Assembly: GCA_012523185.1 (NCBI GenBank)
Contig: JAAYIY010000022.1
Span: forward strand, 1-62,661
From: Clostridiales bacterium
GTDB taxonomy: Bacteria; Bacillota; Clostridia; Oscillospirales; Acutalibacteraceae
Length of the DNA stretch: 62,661 bases
Reading direction: 5' to 3'
Shown here: positions 51,842 through 58,859 of the stretch, in pieces
Layout: every line of letters starts with the position of its first letter
Numbering within the stretch: position 1 is the stretch's first letter
Notes under the pieces: model-generated
Told to the model about the DNA's origin: nothing
The model's database searches: none
Seen by the model: the letters and a program-made list of their open reading frames with translations, nothing else
Made by a program: the position numbers and the translations under genes

Positions 51842-53032
51842 ATGAAAAAGAACCTTCTTTTCATCATGCCGTCGCTGCACGGCGGAGGCGCGGAAAAAAG
51901 CCTTGTGACACTCCTATCCTTGATTGACACCGAAAGGTATAACGTCGACCTCTTGCTTTTCAGAAACGAGGGGCTTTTTGCCGATCGCGTTCCGAAGTTT
52001 GTAAATGTTATAGAGGCGGGTGACGACTACCGTTATTTTGACGGCTCGGCCGCCGCCGCGTTAAAATATTTTCTGTCGCGCGGTGATTTGAAAAGGGCGG
52101 CAAAGCGTCTTTTATATTCGGCGTCGCTCAAAATCCGTGACGACGAAAAAAGGAACAAGATTTCATGGCGGCTGCTCGGCGGCAACCTGCCGCATTTGCC
52201 GAGGGTATATGACGCGTCTATAGGCTTTCTTGAGGGCCCCGCCGTTTACTTTTGTTTAGACATGACAAACGCGGCAAGGCACATCGGATGGCTGCACACA
52301 GATTACAGCAGGATAATAAGCCAAAAAGGCATGGACGAGCCTTATTTCAGGCGGCTTGACTGCCTTGTCGGAGTGTCCGCCGAATGCTGCAGGAAGGTCG
52401 AGTCGGTATTTCCGTTTTTGAGGGGAAAGACAGTTGTAATCGAAAACATTATATCGCGCGCCGCCATAGAATCCGCCGCGCGGGGGAATGGAGTTTATGA
52501 CGAAAAGGCAGGCGAGACATTAATTTTGACAGTCGGAAGGCTGTCGCCGCCCAAGGGGATTGACCTTGCCGTTCTTGCGTGCGCGGAGCTGAAAAAAAGA
52601 GGACGTAAAGTTAAATGGCACCATATAGGCAAGGGTGAGCTTCAAGACGAGATAAAGGCGCTGGCGATTTCAAAAGGCGTTGCGGATGATTTTGTTTTTC
52701 TCGGCGAAAAAGCAAATCCTTACCCGTATATAAAGCAGTGTGACATATACGTTCAGCCGTCGCGCGCCGAGGGCAAGTCAATTGCCGTCGACGAGGCGAA
52801 AGGTCTTGCCAAGCCGATTGTTGTCACAAACTTTTCAACAGTTGCCGACCAGGTGACTGACGGTGTAAACGGACTTATCGCGGAAATGTCGCCCGAATCG
52901 ATTGCCGACAAGATATGTATGCTTATCGACGACGCGGCGCTTGCCGAAAAGCTTTCCGAAAACCTTAAAGAAGAAAGTGTCGGCAATGAGGGTGAGATTG
53001 ATAAACTTTACAAACTGATTGAGGAAATGTGA
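51842..53032 (+). CDS. Glycosyltransferase family 4 (second of a paralogous pair)
   Basis: The 396-residue GT-B enzyme starts MKKNLLFIMPSLHGGGAEKS. HIGWLHTDYSRI and LVGVSAECCRKV lie in the middle, VGRLSPPKGIDLAVLAC and QPSRAEGKSIAVDEAKGLAKP in the donor half, with both glutamates. It is paralogous to the enzyme at 47461-48672. The ATG lies one base after the acetyltransferase stop. Its last codons overlap the ribosome site (GAGGAA) of the hydrolase that follows. Confidence 0.9.
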   Translation: MKKNLLFIMPSLHGGGAEKSLVTLLSLIDTERYNVDLLLFRNEGLFADRVPKFVNVIEAGDDYRYFDGSAAAALKYFLSRGDLKRAAKRLLYSASLKIRDDEKRNKISWRLLGGNLPHLPRVYDASIGFLEGPAVYFCLDMTNAARHIGWLHTDYSRIISQKGMDEPYFRRLDCLVGVSAECCRKVESVFPFLRGKTVVIENIISRAAIESAARGNGVYDEKAGETLILTVGRLSPPKGIDLAVLACAELKKRGRKVKWHHIGKGELQDEIKALAISKGVADDFVFLGEKANPYPYIKQCDIYVQPSRAEGKSIAVDEAKGLAKPIVVTNFSTVADQVTDGVNGLIAEMSPESIADKICMLIDDAALAEKLSENLKEESVGNEGEIDKLYKLIEEM

Positions 53033-53033
53033 A

Positions 53034-54185
53034 ATGTTTTTTGCTGTCGTTTTTATGTCTGCGCTGCTTCTTGCCGCCGTCTTAGTTCTGCTTGTTGACG
53101 CCGTACCCGCCGCGCTCCGATGGTATGAGCGCATCGGCATCGGCTGCTTTGCGGATGAGGGCGAATGGCGGCGCGCCGTGATACGCACAGCCGAAAGGCA
53201 GCTGAAAAAAACTCCCGCCGTGCCTGTGAGCGCGAATACACGCCTGACGGTTATCGACAGGCTTAAAGGCTCGTACAAAAGTCAAAACCTACAGCACTGG
53301 CAAAAGGCGGCACTTCTTTTGGGCTTAAGCTCCCTCGGCGGCGAATTTAAAAAAGCCGCGGACAGCGGCACAGACTTAAAAGCCGCTGTCAAACGGCAAG
53401 ACTTTAAAAATTCGGTTGATTTCGTGATTCTCGGATACGCGGCGCTTTCGGCGCCGACGGCAGACAGCCAAAAGCTGCGCCCCATGATGGACAAGATTTA
53501 TGCATACCTTGCGGGCTCGGCAAAGGATGGCACTGTTCCTTACAATCATAATCTGCCCGACATACGGTTTGTCGACACAGTCGGGATGATTTGCCCGTTT
53601 CTTTACAAGTACGCCGCCGAATATTCGTGTCCCGATGCCGAGGCGCTTGCAAAAAGGCAGACAGACGAATATTTTGAACGCGGGATGCACGGCGAGGTCT
53701 TTTTGCCGGTCCACTGCTTTGACAGACGCGGCGGGGCGCCGCTCGGAATATACGGGTGGGGCAGGGGCTGCGGCTGGCTTGCGCTCGGGCTTGCGGAAAG
53801 CTTAAAATGGGCGCCGCACAGCGACAAGGAGCATCTGCTTGAATTGTCAAAAGGATATGCGGGTGCGCTTTTAAAGTTTCAGTCGCGCGACGGCTCGTGG
53901 TGCCGCCAAATGACGGCTTGCGACATAGGCGAAACAAGCGCGACGGCAATGATAGGGTATTTTTTATCGTCGCTTTATAACATTTGCAAGGACGAGCAAT
54001 ATAAAAAGCCCGCGCTTGCGGCACGGGCGGCGCTTATGTCGCGCACGCGAAGAAACGGAAAGATTGATTACGCTCAGGGCGACACTCAGGGCATCGGTTT
54101 TTATTCGCCGCGGCTTGACTCGCTGCCGGCGGCTCAAGGCTTTGCGCTGCTGCTTGATTCGTCCATAAGGGAGTGGCCGTGCTGA
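53034..54185 (+). CDS. Membrane-anchored glycoside hydrolase, family 88/105-like
   Basis: The 383-residue product starts with a membrane anchor (about 3-27, FAVVFMSALLLAAVLVLLV) and carries an alpha/alpha six-barrel domain. Motifs fit unsaturated glucuronyl/rhamnogalacturonyl hydrolases: the catalytic Asp in IRFVDTVGMICPFL (about Asp181), GWGRGCGWLALGL (243-255) and the C-terminal DTQGIGFYSPRL. Such enzymes remove unsaturated uronic acid ends left by polysaccharide lyases. At the end of a biosynthesis cluster and membrane-tethered, it may trim or remodel the cell's own polysaccharide. I start at the ATG at 53034 with GAGGAA seven bases upstream. Confidence 0.8.
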   Translation: MFFAVVFMSALLLAAVLVLLVDAVPAALRWYERIGIGCFADEGEWRRAVIRTAERQLKKTPAVPVSANTRLTVIDRLKGSYKSQNLQHWQKAALLLGLSSLGGEFKKAADSGTDLKAAVKRQDFKNSVDFVILGYAALSAPTADSQKLRPMMDKIYAYLAGSAKDGTVPYNHNLPDIRFVDTVGMICPFLYKYAAEYSCPDAEALAKRQTDEYFERGMHGEVFLPVHCFDRRGGAPLGIYGWGRGCGWLALGLAESLKWAPHSDKEHLLELSKGYAGALLKFQSRDGSWCRQMTACDIGETSATAMIGYFLSSLYNICKDEQYKKPALAARAALMSRTRRNGKIDYAQGDTQGIGFYSPRLDSLPAAQGFALLLDSSIREWPC

Positions 54186-54285
54186 TTTTGCGGACAAGAT
54201 TTGCGGCGCCAGACGATTTGGGCGGCGCTTTGCTCAAACATAACAGCCACTGTCCGACGGACAAAAAGGAATTTGCGCGAAGCTT

Positions 54286-54500
54286 TTACAGCTCGCGCAT
54301 TTTGCTGTCGTCAAGCCTTATCCTTCTTCCTTCATTTGAAGAAACATAGCAGGCAAGCACCATCAAAAGAGAGGCTCTTGCCTCGCGCGCGGTGCAGACA
54401 GGCGCCCTTAAGCCGTTCAAAAACTCGCCGAGCGGCATTGCCGCTCGCGGGTAATGCCGAAAATATGACCGTGCGCAAAGCCTAATATTCCTATGTCCAT
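54286..54500 (-). pseudogene. Remnant of a Gfo/Idh/MocA-family oxidoreductase
   Basis: From the ATG at 54500 the frame reads MDIGILGFAHGHIFGIT, the N-terminal NAD-binding strand of this family. After about 17 codons sense is lost, and a different frame gives PLGEFLNGLRAPVCTAREAR and ends EGRRIRLDDSKMREL at the TAA 54288-54286, which is the family's C-terminal end. About 300 codons between them are missing and the two ends are out of frame. The start overlaps the end of the PHP gene by ten bases, as in a former operon. The 100 bases from 54186 to 54285 hold nothing I can name. Confidence 0.7.
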
Positions 54501-55174
54501 ACGGCACCATCCTTTATTAATAAATATCTTTGAGCTTTAAGCTCATTCACAAGGCTGTGCATGTCGCCGATATCGCGCTCAAAAACAACGCCGCCTTTGC
54601 CGAGGTGATCAATGCGGTGGAAATCAGATCCGGAAATCTTTTTAAGGCTGTATTTGTCCGCCCATATGTCGGCAAAACTGTTCCGATCGCAGGAGGTTCC
54701 GCCGTTGTAAACCTCAACTCCGTAAAGCTTGGAAGGGTTTGTGACGCTCATGCCGTCCCTGAAAGGGTGCGCCTGATAGACAAGAGCGCCGTCAGGCAAA
54801 GTTTCAAGAAAGCTGTCAAGCGTCAAAGTGTTCAGCAGCGGCGAATCATAAAGAAACCGCTCGTCAATTCCATACACAAGATAGTCGTTTTTGTCGCCGT
54901 CGAAGCGCAGCTCTATCCCCATGAGGACTTTCACACCGATTTCATCGCCTGTTTTTTTGGCGGCCCGAAAGCCGCGCAGATAGTAATCGATTATCCCGTC
55001 ATGACAGCAGCCGGACAACTCATCTTTGTACCACTCAAGCGACAAGTCAAAAAAGTGGTTTGTTATGACCATGCCGTCATAGCCGACGCCCTTGTAAGCG
55101 CGGACAATATCATCGGCGTCCATTGTTACGCAAATGTCGTTTTCACGCGTGTGCGAGTGCATTTCAAATTTCAT
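54491..55174 (-). CDS. PHP-domain metal-dependent phosphoesterase-like protein
   Basis: The 227-residue product is a PHP-fold protein. It starts MKFEMHSHTRENDICV, with the first metal motif HSH at 6-8, then GYDGMVITNHFFDLS with a further His, MGIELRF and the C-terminal GSDFHRIDHLGKGG that completes the metal site. PHP proteins hydrolyse phosphate esters such as histidinol phosphate or nucleotides; the substrate is unknown. Its downstream partner was an oxidoreductase that is now broken, so this may be a survivor of a small catabolic operon, transcribed towards the polysaccharide cluster. Confidence 0.85.
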   Translation of the reverse strand: MKFEMHSHTRENDICVTMDADDIVRAYKGVGYDGMVITNHFFDLSLEWYKDELSGCCHDGIIDYYLRGFRAAKKTGDEIGVKVLMGIELRFDGDKNDYLVYGIDERFLYDSPLLNTLTLDSFLETLPDGALVYQAHPFRDGMSVTNPSKLYGVEVYNGGTSCDRNSFADIWADKYSLKKISGSDFHRIDHLGKGGVVFERDIGDMHSLVNELKAQRYLLIKDGAVWT

Positions 55175-55273
55175 TTTTTAAACCTGCCTGTTCAAAAGTT
55201 TTGAGTGAATTGCGCAGGGAAGCTTTGAGAAAAACACGCGGGGGAGTTTTGGGTGAAGAGCGCAAGCGTTTAA

Positions 55274-55302
55274 TTGACACCGATATAATAATATGTTAGG
55301 AT
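55274..55302 (+). promoter_or_regulatory. Possible promoter of the first sialidase-like gene
   Basis: TTGACA (55274-55279) and TAGGAT (55297-55302) are 17 bases apart, 41 bases before the start codon. In the second copy the same region (56589 on) has the TTGACA but three bases fewer in the spacer and a poorer -10, so only the first copy seems to have a good promoter. Confidence 0.4.
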
Positions 55303-55343
55303 TGCGTTGTCAATTTTTATATTTTAGAAAGCAGGGGGTTTTT

Positions 55344-56315
55344 TTGGTTATTAAAGCTGTAAAAGAATTTGTGTTTGATGAGAACGCGCCGACGCCCCAG
55401 TGCCATGCCTCGACAGTGCTGCCTATGCCCGACAAAACGGCGATTGCCGCGTGGTTCGGAGGCACGGCCGAGGGCAGAGACGATGTCAACATATGGGCGT
55501 CAAGAAGAAGCGGCGGCGTTTGGAGCGAGCCTGTTTCGATTTCGGCGGACAGCAATACGCCGCACTGGAATCCTGTGCTGTTCGCGGCGGCGGACGGAAC
55601 TGTCCTGCTTTTTTTCAAGGTCGGCAAAAAGGTTCCCGTGTGGAAAACATACGTTTCAAAGTCGCGCGACGGCGGCTTAACCTGGGGAAATCCGCGGGAG
55701 CTTGTTCAAGGCGACGAGTCGGGCGGCAGAGGGCCGGTTAAAAACAAGCCGATAAGGATTTCAAACGGAGCGATACTTGCGCCCGCTTCCGTCGAGTCGC
55801 CCCACTGGATACCTTTTATTGATATTTCAACCGACGAGTGCGAGACATGGTCAAATCAGCCTTTGATTTCGTCAAAAAAACGCGCGGGAAAGCCGGTGCC
55901 GATGATACAGCCGGCACTTTGGGAGTCGGAGCCGGGCAAAATACACGCGCTTATCCGCACATCTGTCCGCAGCGCATACAGGAGCGATTCGGACGACTAT
56001 GGAAAGACATGGAGCAGGGCTTATCCGACAACAGTCAGAAACAATAACAGCGGTCTTGACGTCACAAAGCTGCCGGATGGCTCTCTCATTCACATCTCGA
56101 ATCCCGTCGCGAAGGACTGGGGTGCGCGCGCGCCGCTGACATTGATGATTTCAAGGGATAACGGAGCCGAGTGGGAGGAGATTTTCGTCCTTGAAAAGAG
56201 ACGGAGCAGCGACGATGAGTTTTCATATCCGGCCATTGTGTCGGTTGGAAGAAAGCTTTATATAACATATACATGGCAGAGGAAAAAGATTGCTTATTGG
56301 GAGATTGAGCTGTAG
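55344..56315 (+). CDS. Sialidase-like (Asp-box/BNR repeat) protein, copy 1
   Basis: The 323-residue product is a six-bladed-propeller type protein with Asp-boxes SRDGGLTW (107-114), SDDYGKTW (216-223) and SRDNGAEW (270-277), plus a degenerate STDECETW (162-169). It lies in the exo-alpha-sialidase-like superfamily. Arginines in IRISNG, LIRTSVRSAYRSD and near PVAKDWGAR are candidates for an acid-binding site, but true sialidase activity is not proved. There is no signal peptide, so it acts inside the cell. The start is the TTG at 55344, six bases after GGGGG. A near-identical copy lies at 56739. Confidence 0.82.
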   Translation: MVIKAVKEFVFDENAPTPQCHASTVLPMPDKTAIAAWFGGTAEGRDDVNIWASRRSGGVWSEPVSISADSNTPHWNPVLFAAADGTVLLFFKVGKKVPVWKTYVSKSRDGGLTWGNPRELVQGDESGGRGPVKNKPIRISNGAILAPASVESPHWIPFIDISTDECETWSNQPLISSKKRAGKPVPMIQPALWESEPGKIHALIRTSVRSAYRSDSDDYGKTWSRAYPTTVRNNNSGLDVTKLPDGSLIHISNPVAKDWGARAPLTLMISRDNGAEWEEIFVLEKRRSSDDEFSYPAIVSVGRKLYITYTWQRKKIAYWEIEL

Positions 56316-56336
56316 AGCGGCGGTGCTGTTCATTCA

Positions 56337-56457
56337 GACCGCTCCTGCAAGGCGGCAGGCGGCTTCCTTGTTCAGCTCCTGCCGTTTTCGGAAGACTTGA
56401 CGACTGACAGGCTTGAGGAAAACCTTAAAAGTCTGTCCGCTGTTTCGGAGCTTTTTG
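56337..56457 (+). pseudogene. Internal fragment of a second hslO copy
   Basis: These 121 bases match 58291-58409 inside the intact hslO with about seven differences (they code SCKAAGGFLVQLLPF, then EENLKSLSAVSELF). The 5' part and the 3' part of the gene are absent. Just before the fragment, the 22 bases after the sialidase stop (TAGAGCGGCGGTGCTGTTCATT) are the same as those after the second sialidase copy. So the whole sialidase-hslO unit was duplicated and this hslO copy then lost both ends. The following 120 bases (56458-56580) hold nothing I recognise. Confidence 0.85.
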
Positions 56458-56644
56458 TCAAGGCTTATAACGCTTTTTGTATAGAAAAAACGAATTTTCG
56501 CAAAAACCGCAATACCAAATCCCGTAAGCCGCCTTTTCTGTGCTTGATTTTTTATAATATGCGCCTTGTGTCCGCTTCCCGCGCAAGCGTTTAATTGACA
56601 CAGGTGTAATATGTCAGGACTGCGTTGTCAATTTTTATATTTTT

Positions 56645-56720
56645 GGGCAACACCGCACAATGATTGTTGTGCGATTGCATGCAACAAAGGCTTCAGCCGC
56701 TCATTGCGCGGTGTTGCCTT
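56645..56720. mobile_element. Small inverted-repeat (MITE-like) insertion upstream of sialidase copy 2
   Basis: Compared with the same place before copy 1, 77 extra bases are present here. They begin GGGCAACACCGCACAATGA and end TCATTGCGCGGTGTTGCCTT, an imperfect inverted repeat of about 18 bases with core GGCAACACCGC. No coding capacity. A small target duplication of T residues is possible but cannot be resolved in the T-rich site. The comparison with copy 1 shows an empty site directly. A 16-bp piece of the same end lies at 30917-30932. Confidence 0.75.
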
Positions 56721-56738
56721 AGAAAGCAGGGAAATTTT

Positions 56739-57710
56739 TTGGTTATTAAAGCTGTAAAAGAGTTTGTGTTTGATAAGAACGCGCCGACGCCCCAGTGCCA
56801 TGCCTCGACGGTGCTGCCTATGCCCGACAAAACGACGATTGCCGCGTGGTTCGGAGGCACGGGTGAAGAAAGAGACGATGTCAACATATGGGTATCAAGA
56901 AGAAGCGGCGGCGTTTGGAGCGAGCCTGTTTTGGTTTCGGCGGACATGAATACGCCGCACTGGAATCCTGTGCTGTTCGCGGCGGCGGACGGAACTGTCC
57001 TGCTTTTTTTCAAGGTCGGCAAAAAGGTTCCCGTGTGGAAAACATATGTCTCAAAGTCGCGCGACGGCGGCTTAACATGGGGAAATCCGCGGGAGCTTGT
57101 TCAAGGCGATGAGTCGGGCGGCAGAGGGCCGGTTAAAAACAAGCCGATAAGGATTTCAAACGGGGCGATACTTGCGCCCGCTTCCGTCGAGTCGCCCCAC
57201 TGGATACCTTTTATTGATATTTCAACCGACGAGTGCGAGACATGGTCAAATCAGCCTTTGATTTTGTCAAAAAAACGCGCGGGAAAGCCGGTGCCGATGA
57301 TACAGCCGGCGCTTTGGGAGTCGGAGCCGGGCAAAATCCACATGCTTTTGCGCACATCTGTCCGCAGTGCATACAGAAGCGATTCTGACGACTATGGAAA
57401 GACGTGGAGCAGAGCTTATCCGACAGCAGTCAGAAACAATAACAGCGGCCTTGACGTCACAAAGCTGCCTGACGGCTCTCTCATTCTCATTTCTAACCCT
57501 GTCGCGAAGGATCAAGGTGTGCGCGCGCCGCTGACATTGATGATTTCAAGGGATAACGGAGCCGAGTGGGAGGAGATTTTCGTCCTTGAAAAGCGGCGGA
57601 GCAGCGACGACGAGTTTTCATATCCGGCCATTGTGTCGGTTGGAAGAAAGCTTTATATAACATATACATGGCAGGGCACAAAGATTGCTTATTGGGAGAT
57701 TGAGCTGTAG
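56739..57710 (+). CDS. Sialidase-like (Asp-box/BNR repeat) protein, copy 2
   Basis: The 323-residue product differs from copy 1 at about 17 positions by my count (about 95% identity), all substitutions with no gaps. All Asp-boxes are kept. Changes cluster at positions 12-70 and at a few sites near 202-262 (Ala202 to Met, His250 to Leu, Trp259 to Gln), which could alter a binding pocket. The start is the TTG at 56739 with AGCAGGG upstream; the longer frame begins inside the inverted-repeat insertion. hslO follows after 79 bases. Confidence 0.82.
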   Translation: MVIKAVKEFVFDKNAPTPQCHASTVLPMPDKTTIAAWFGGTGEERDDVNIWVSRRSGGVWSEPVLVSADMNTPHWNPVLFAAADGTVLLFFKVGKKVPVWKTYVSKSRDGGLTWGNPRELVQGDESGGRGPVKNKPIRISNGAILAPASVESPHWIPFIDISTDECETWSNQPLILSKKRAGKPVPMIQPALWESEPGKIHMLLRTSVRSAYRSDSDDYGKTWSRAYPTAVRNNNSGLDVTKLPDGSLILISNPVAKDQGVRAPLTLMISRDNGAEWEEIFVLEKRRSSDDEFSYPAIVSVGRKLYITYTWQGTKIAYWEIEL

Positions 57711-57789
57711 AGCGGCGGTGCTGTTCATTTAGGACGCGCTTGTAAACCATAAAAACAGAGCGCTTTAAACTGCGCGTTTGAGGAAGATA

Positions 57790-58674
57790 ATGAAAGAATC
57801 AAAAACAGCAAGAGCCATCACCCGCGACGGAAGCGCAATGATAATCGCCGAGGAATCGTCAAGCATAGTCCAAAGGGCGTGTGAAATCCACGGCCTGTCA
57901 AAGACTATGACGGCCGCTTTGGGCAGGGCGCTGACCGCGGCGTCGCTGATGGGAGCGCTGCTTAAAAACGAGGGCGACACATTGACGCTGCAATTCAGAG
58001 GCGACGGCCCCGCGGGAAACATTTGCTGTGTCAGCGACTGGCGCGGCAACGTAAGGGGCTATGCCGACAATCCCGGCGCGGAGGCTGCGCCGAAAAGCGA
58101 TGGAAAGCTCAATGTCGGCGGCGTCGTAGGCGACGGCACAATGTATGTCATAAAGGATATCGGCATGGACGAGCCGTATGTCGGACTTTCTGAAATCGTC
58201 AGCGGGGAGATTGCCGAGGACGTGACATGCTATTACGCGAAAAGCGAGCAGATTCCGACTGTTTGCGCTTTGGGCGTGCGTGTTAACAAAGACCTCTCCT
58301 GCAAGGCGGCAGGCGGATTCCTTGTTCAGCTTCTGCCGTTTCCGGAAGACTTGACGACTGACAGGCTTGAGGAAAACATTAAAAGCCTGCCCGCTGTTTC
58401 GGAGCTTTTCATGGACGGGCTGACTCCGGAGCAGGTCATAGACCGGGTGTTTTCGGGCATTGATTATGACTTGCTTGAGAGCGGCGAAGTCGGATACAGA
58501 TGCACCTGCGGCAGGGACAAATATTACAGGGCTCTTTTAAGCCTCGGCAAAGAGGAGCTTACAGGGCTGCTCGACGAAGGCGCTCCTGTTGAGACAAGGT
58601 GCGATTTCTGCGGCGAGAAATATATTTTTGAGCGGCAAGAGATAAAGGACATGATACGCGACGCGAAAAGATAG
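57790..58674 (+). CDS. hslO: Redox-regulated chaperone Hsp33
   Basis: Hsp33 becomes an active holdase when oxidised. The 294-residue product has the N-terminal chaperone domain (FRGDGPAGNICCVSD, VGGVVGDGTMYVIKD and VCALGVRVNKDLSCKAAGGF are typical) and a C-terminal zinc switch CTC (Cys238, Cys240) and CDFC (Cys271, Cys274), all four cysteines present. The ATG at 57790 is preferred over the TTG four codons earlier because GAGGAAG lies between them. Part of a second copy survives at 56337-56457. A terminator follows. Confidence 0.95.
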   Translation: MKESKTARAITRDGSAMIIAEESSSIVQRACEIHGLSKTMTAALGRALTAASLMGALLKNEGDTLTLQFRGDGPAGNICCVSDWRGNVRGYADNPGAEAAPKSDGKLNVGGVVGDGTMYVIKDIGMDEPYVGLSEIVSGEIAEDVTCYYAKSEQIPTVCALGVRVNKDLSCKAAGGFLVQLLPFPEDLTTDRLEENIKSLPAVSELFMDGLTPEQVIDRVFSGIDYDLLESGEVGYRCTCGRDKYYRALLSLGKEELTGLLDEGAPVETRCDFCGEKYIFERQEIKDMIRDAKR

Positions 58675-58721
58675 TCAAACGCGGCGGGTTTTCACGCCGT
58701 GAAAAACAATGTGCAAATTTT

Positions 58722-58764
58722 AAGGCCGACGAAGAACCAAAGCGTTTTTCGCCGGTCTTTTTTT
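58722..58764 (+). terminator. Terminator after hslO
   Basis: AAGGCCGACGAA (58722-58733) pairs with TTCGCCGGTCTT (58748-58759) with one mismatch and one G-U pair, followed by more T to 58764. Confidence 0.75.
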
Positions 58765-58859
58765 CGGATGTTTCTTGTCACGATGAATTAAACAGGAAAA
58801 TAAGCAAAAAATAACAGACGACAATAAATCGGCGTGTTGCCGAATAAGGAGCGGATAAA

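Noticed and set aside
54491-55204. Plus-strand open frame opposite the PHP gene
   Set aside because: The minus strand has the HSH and SDFH metal motifs at the right places; the plus frame has no support.
56664-56738. Upstream extension of sialidase copy 2
   Set aside because: These 25 codons lie largely in the inverted-repeat insertion, which is absent from copy 1; the TTG at 56739 matches the start of copy 1.
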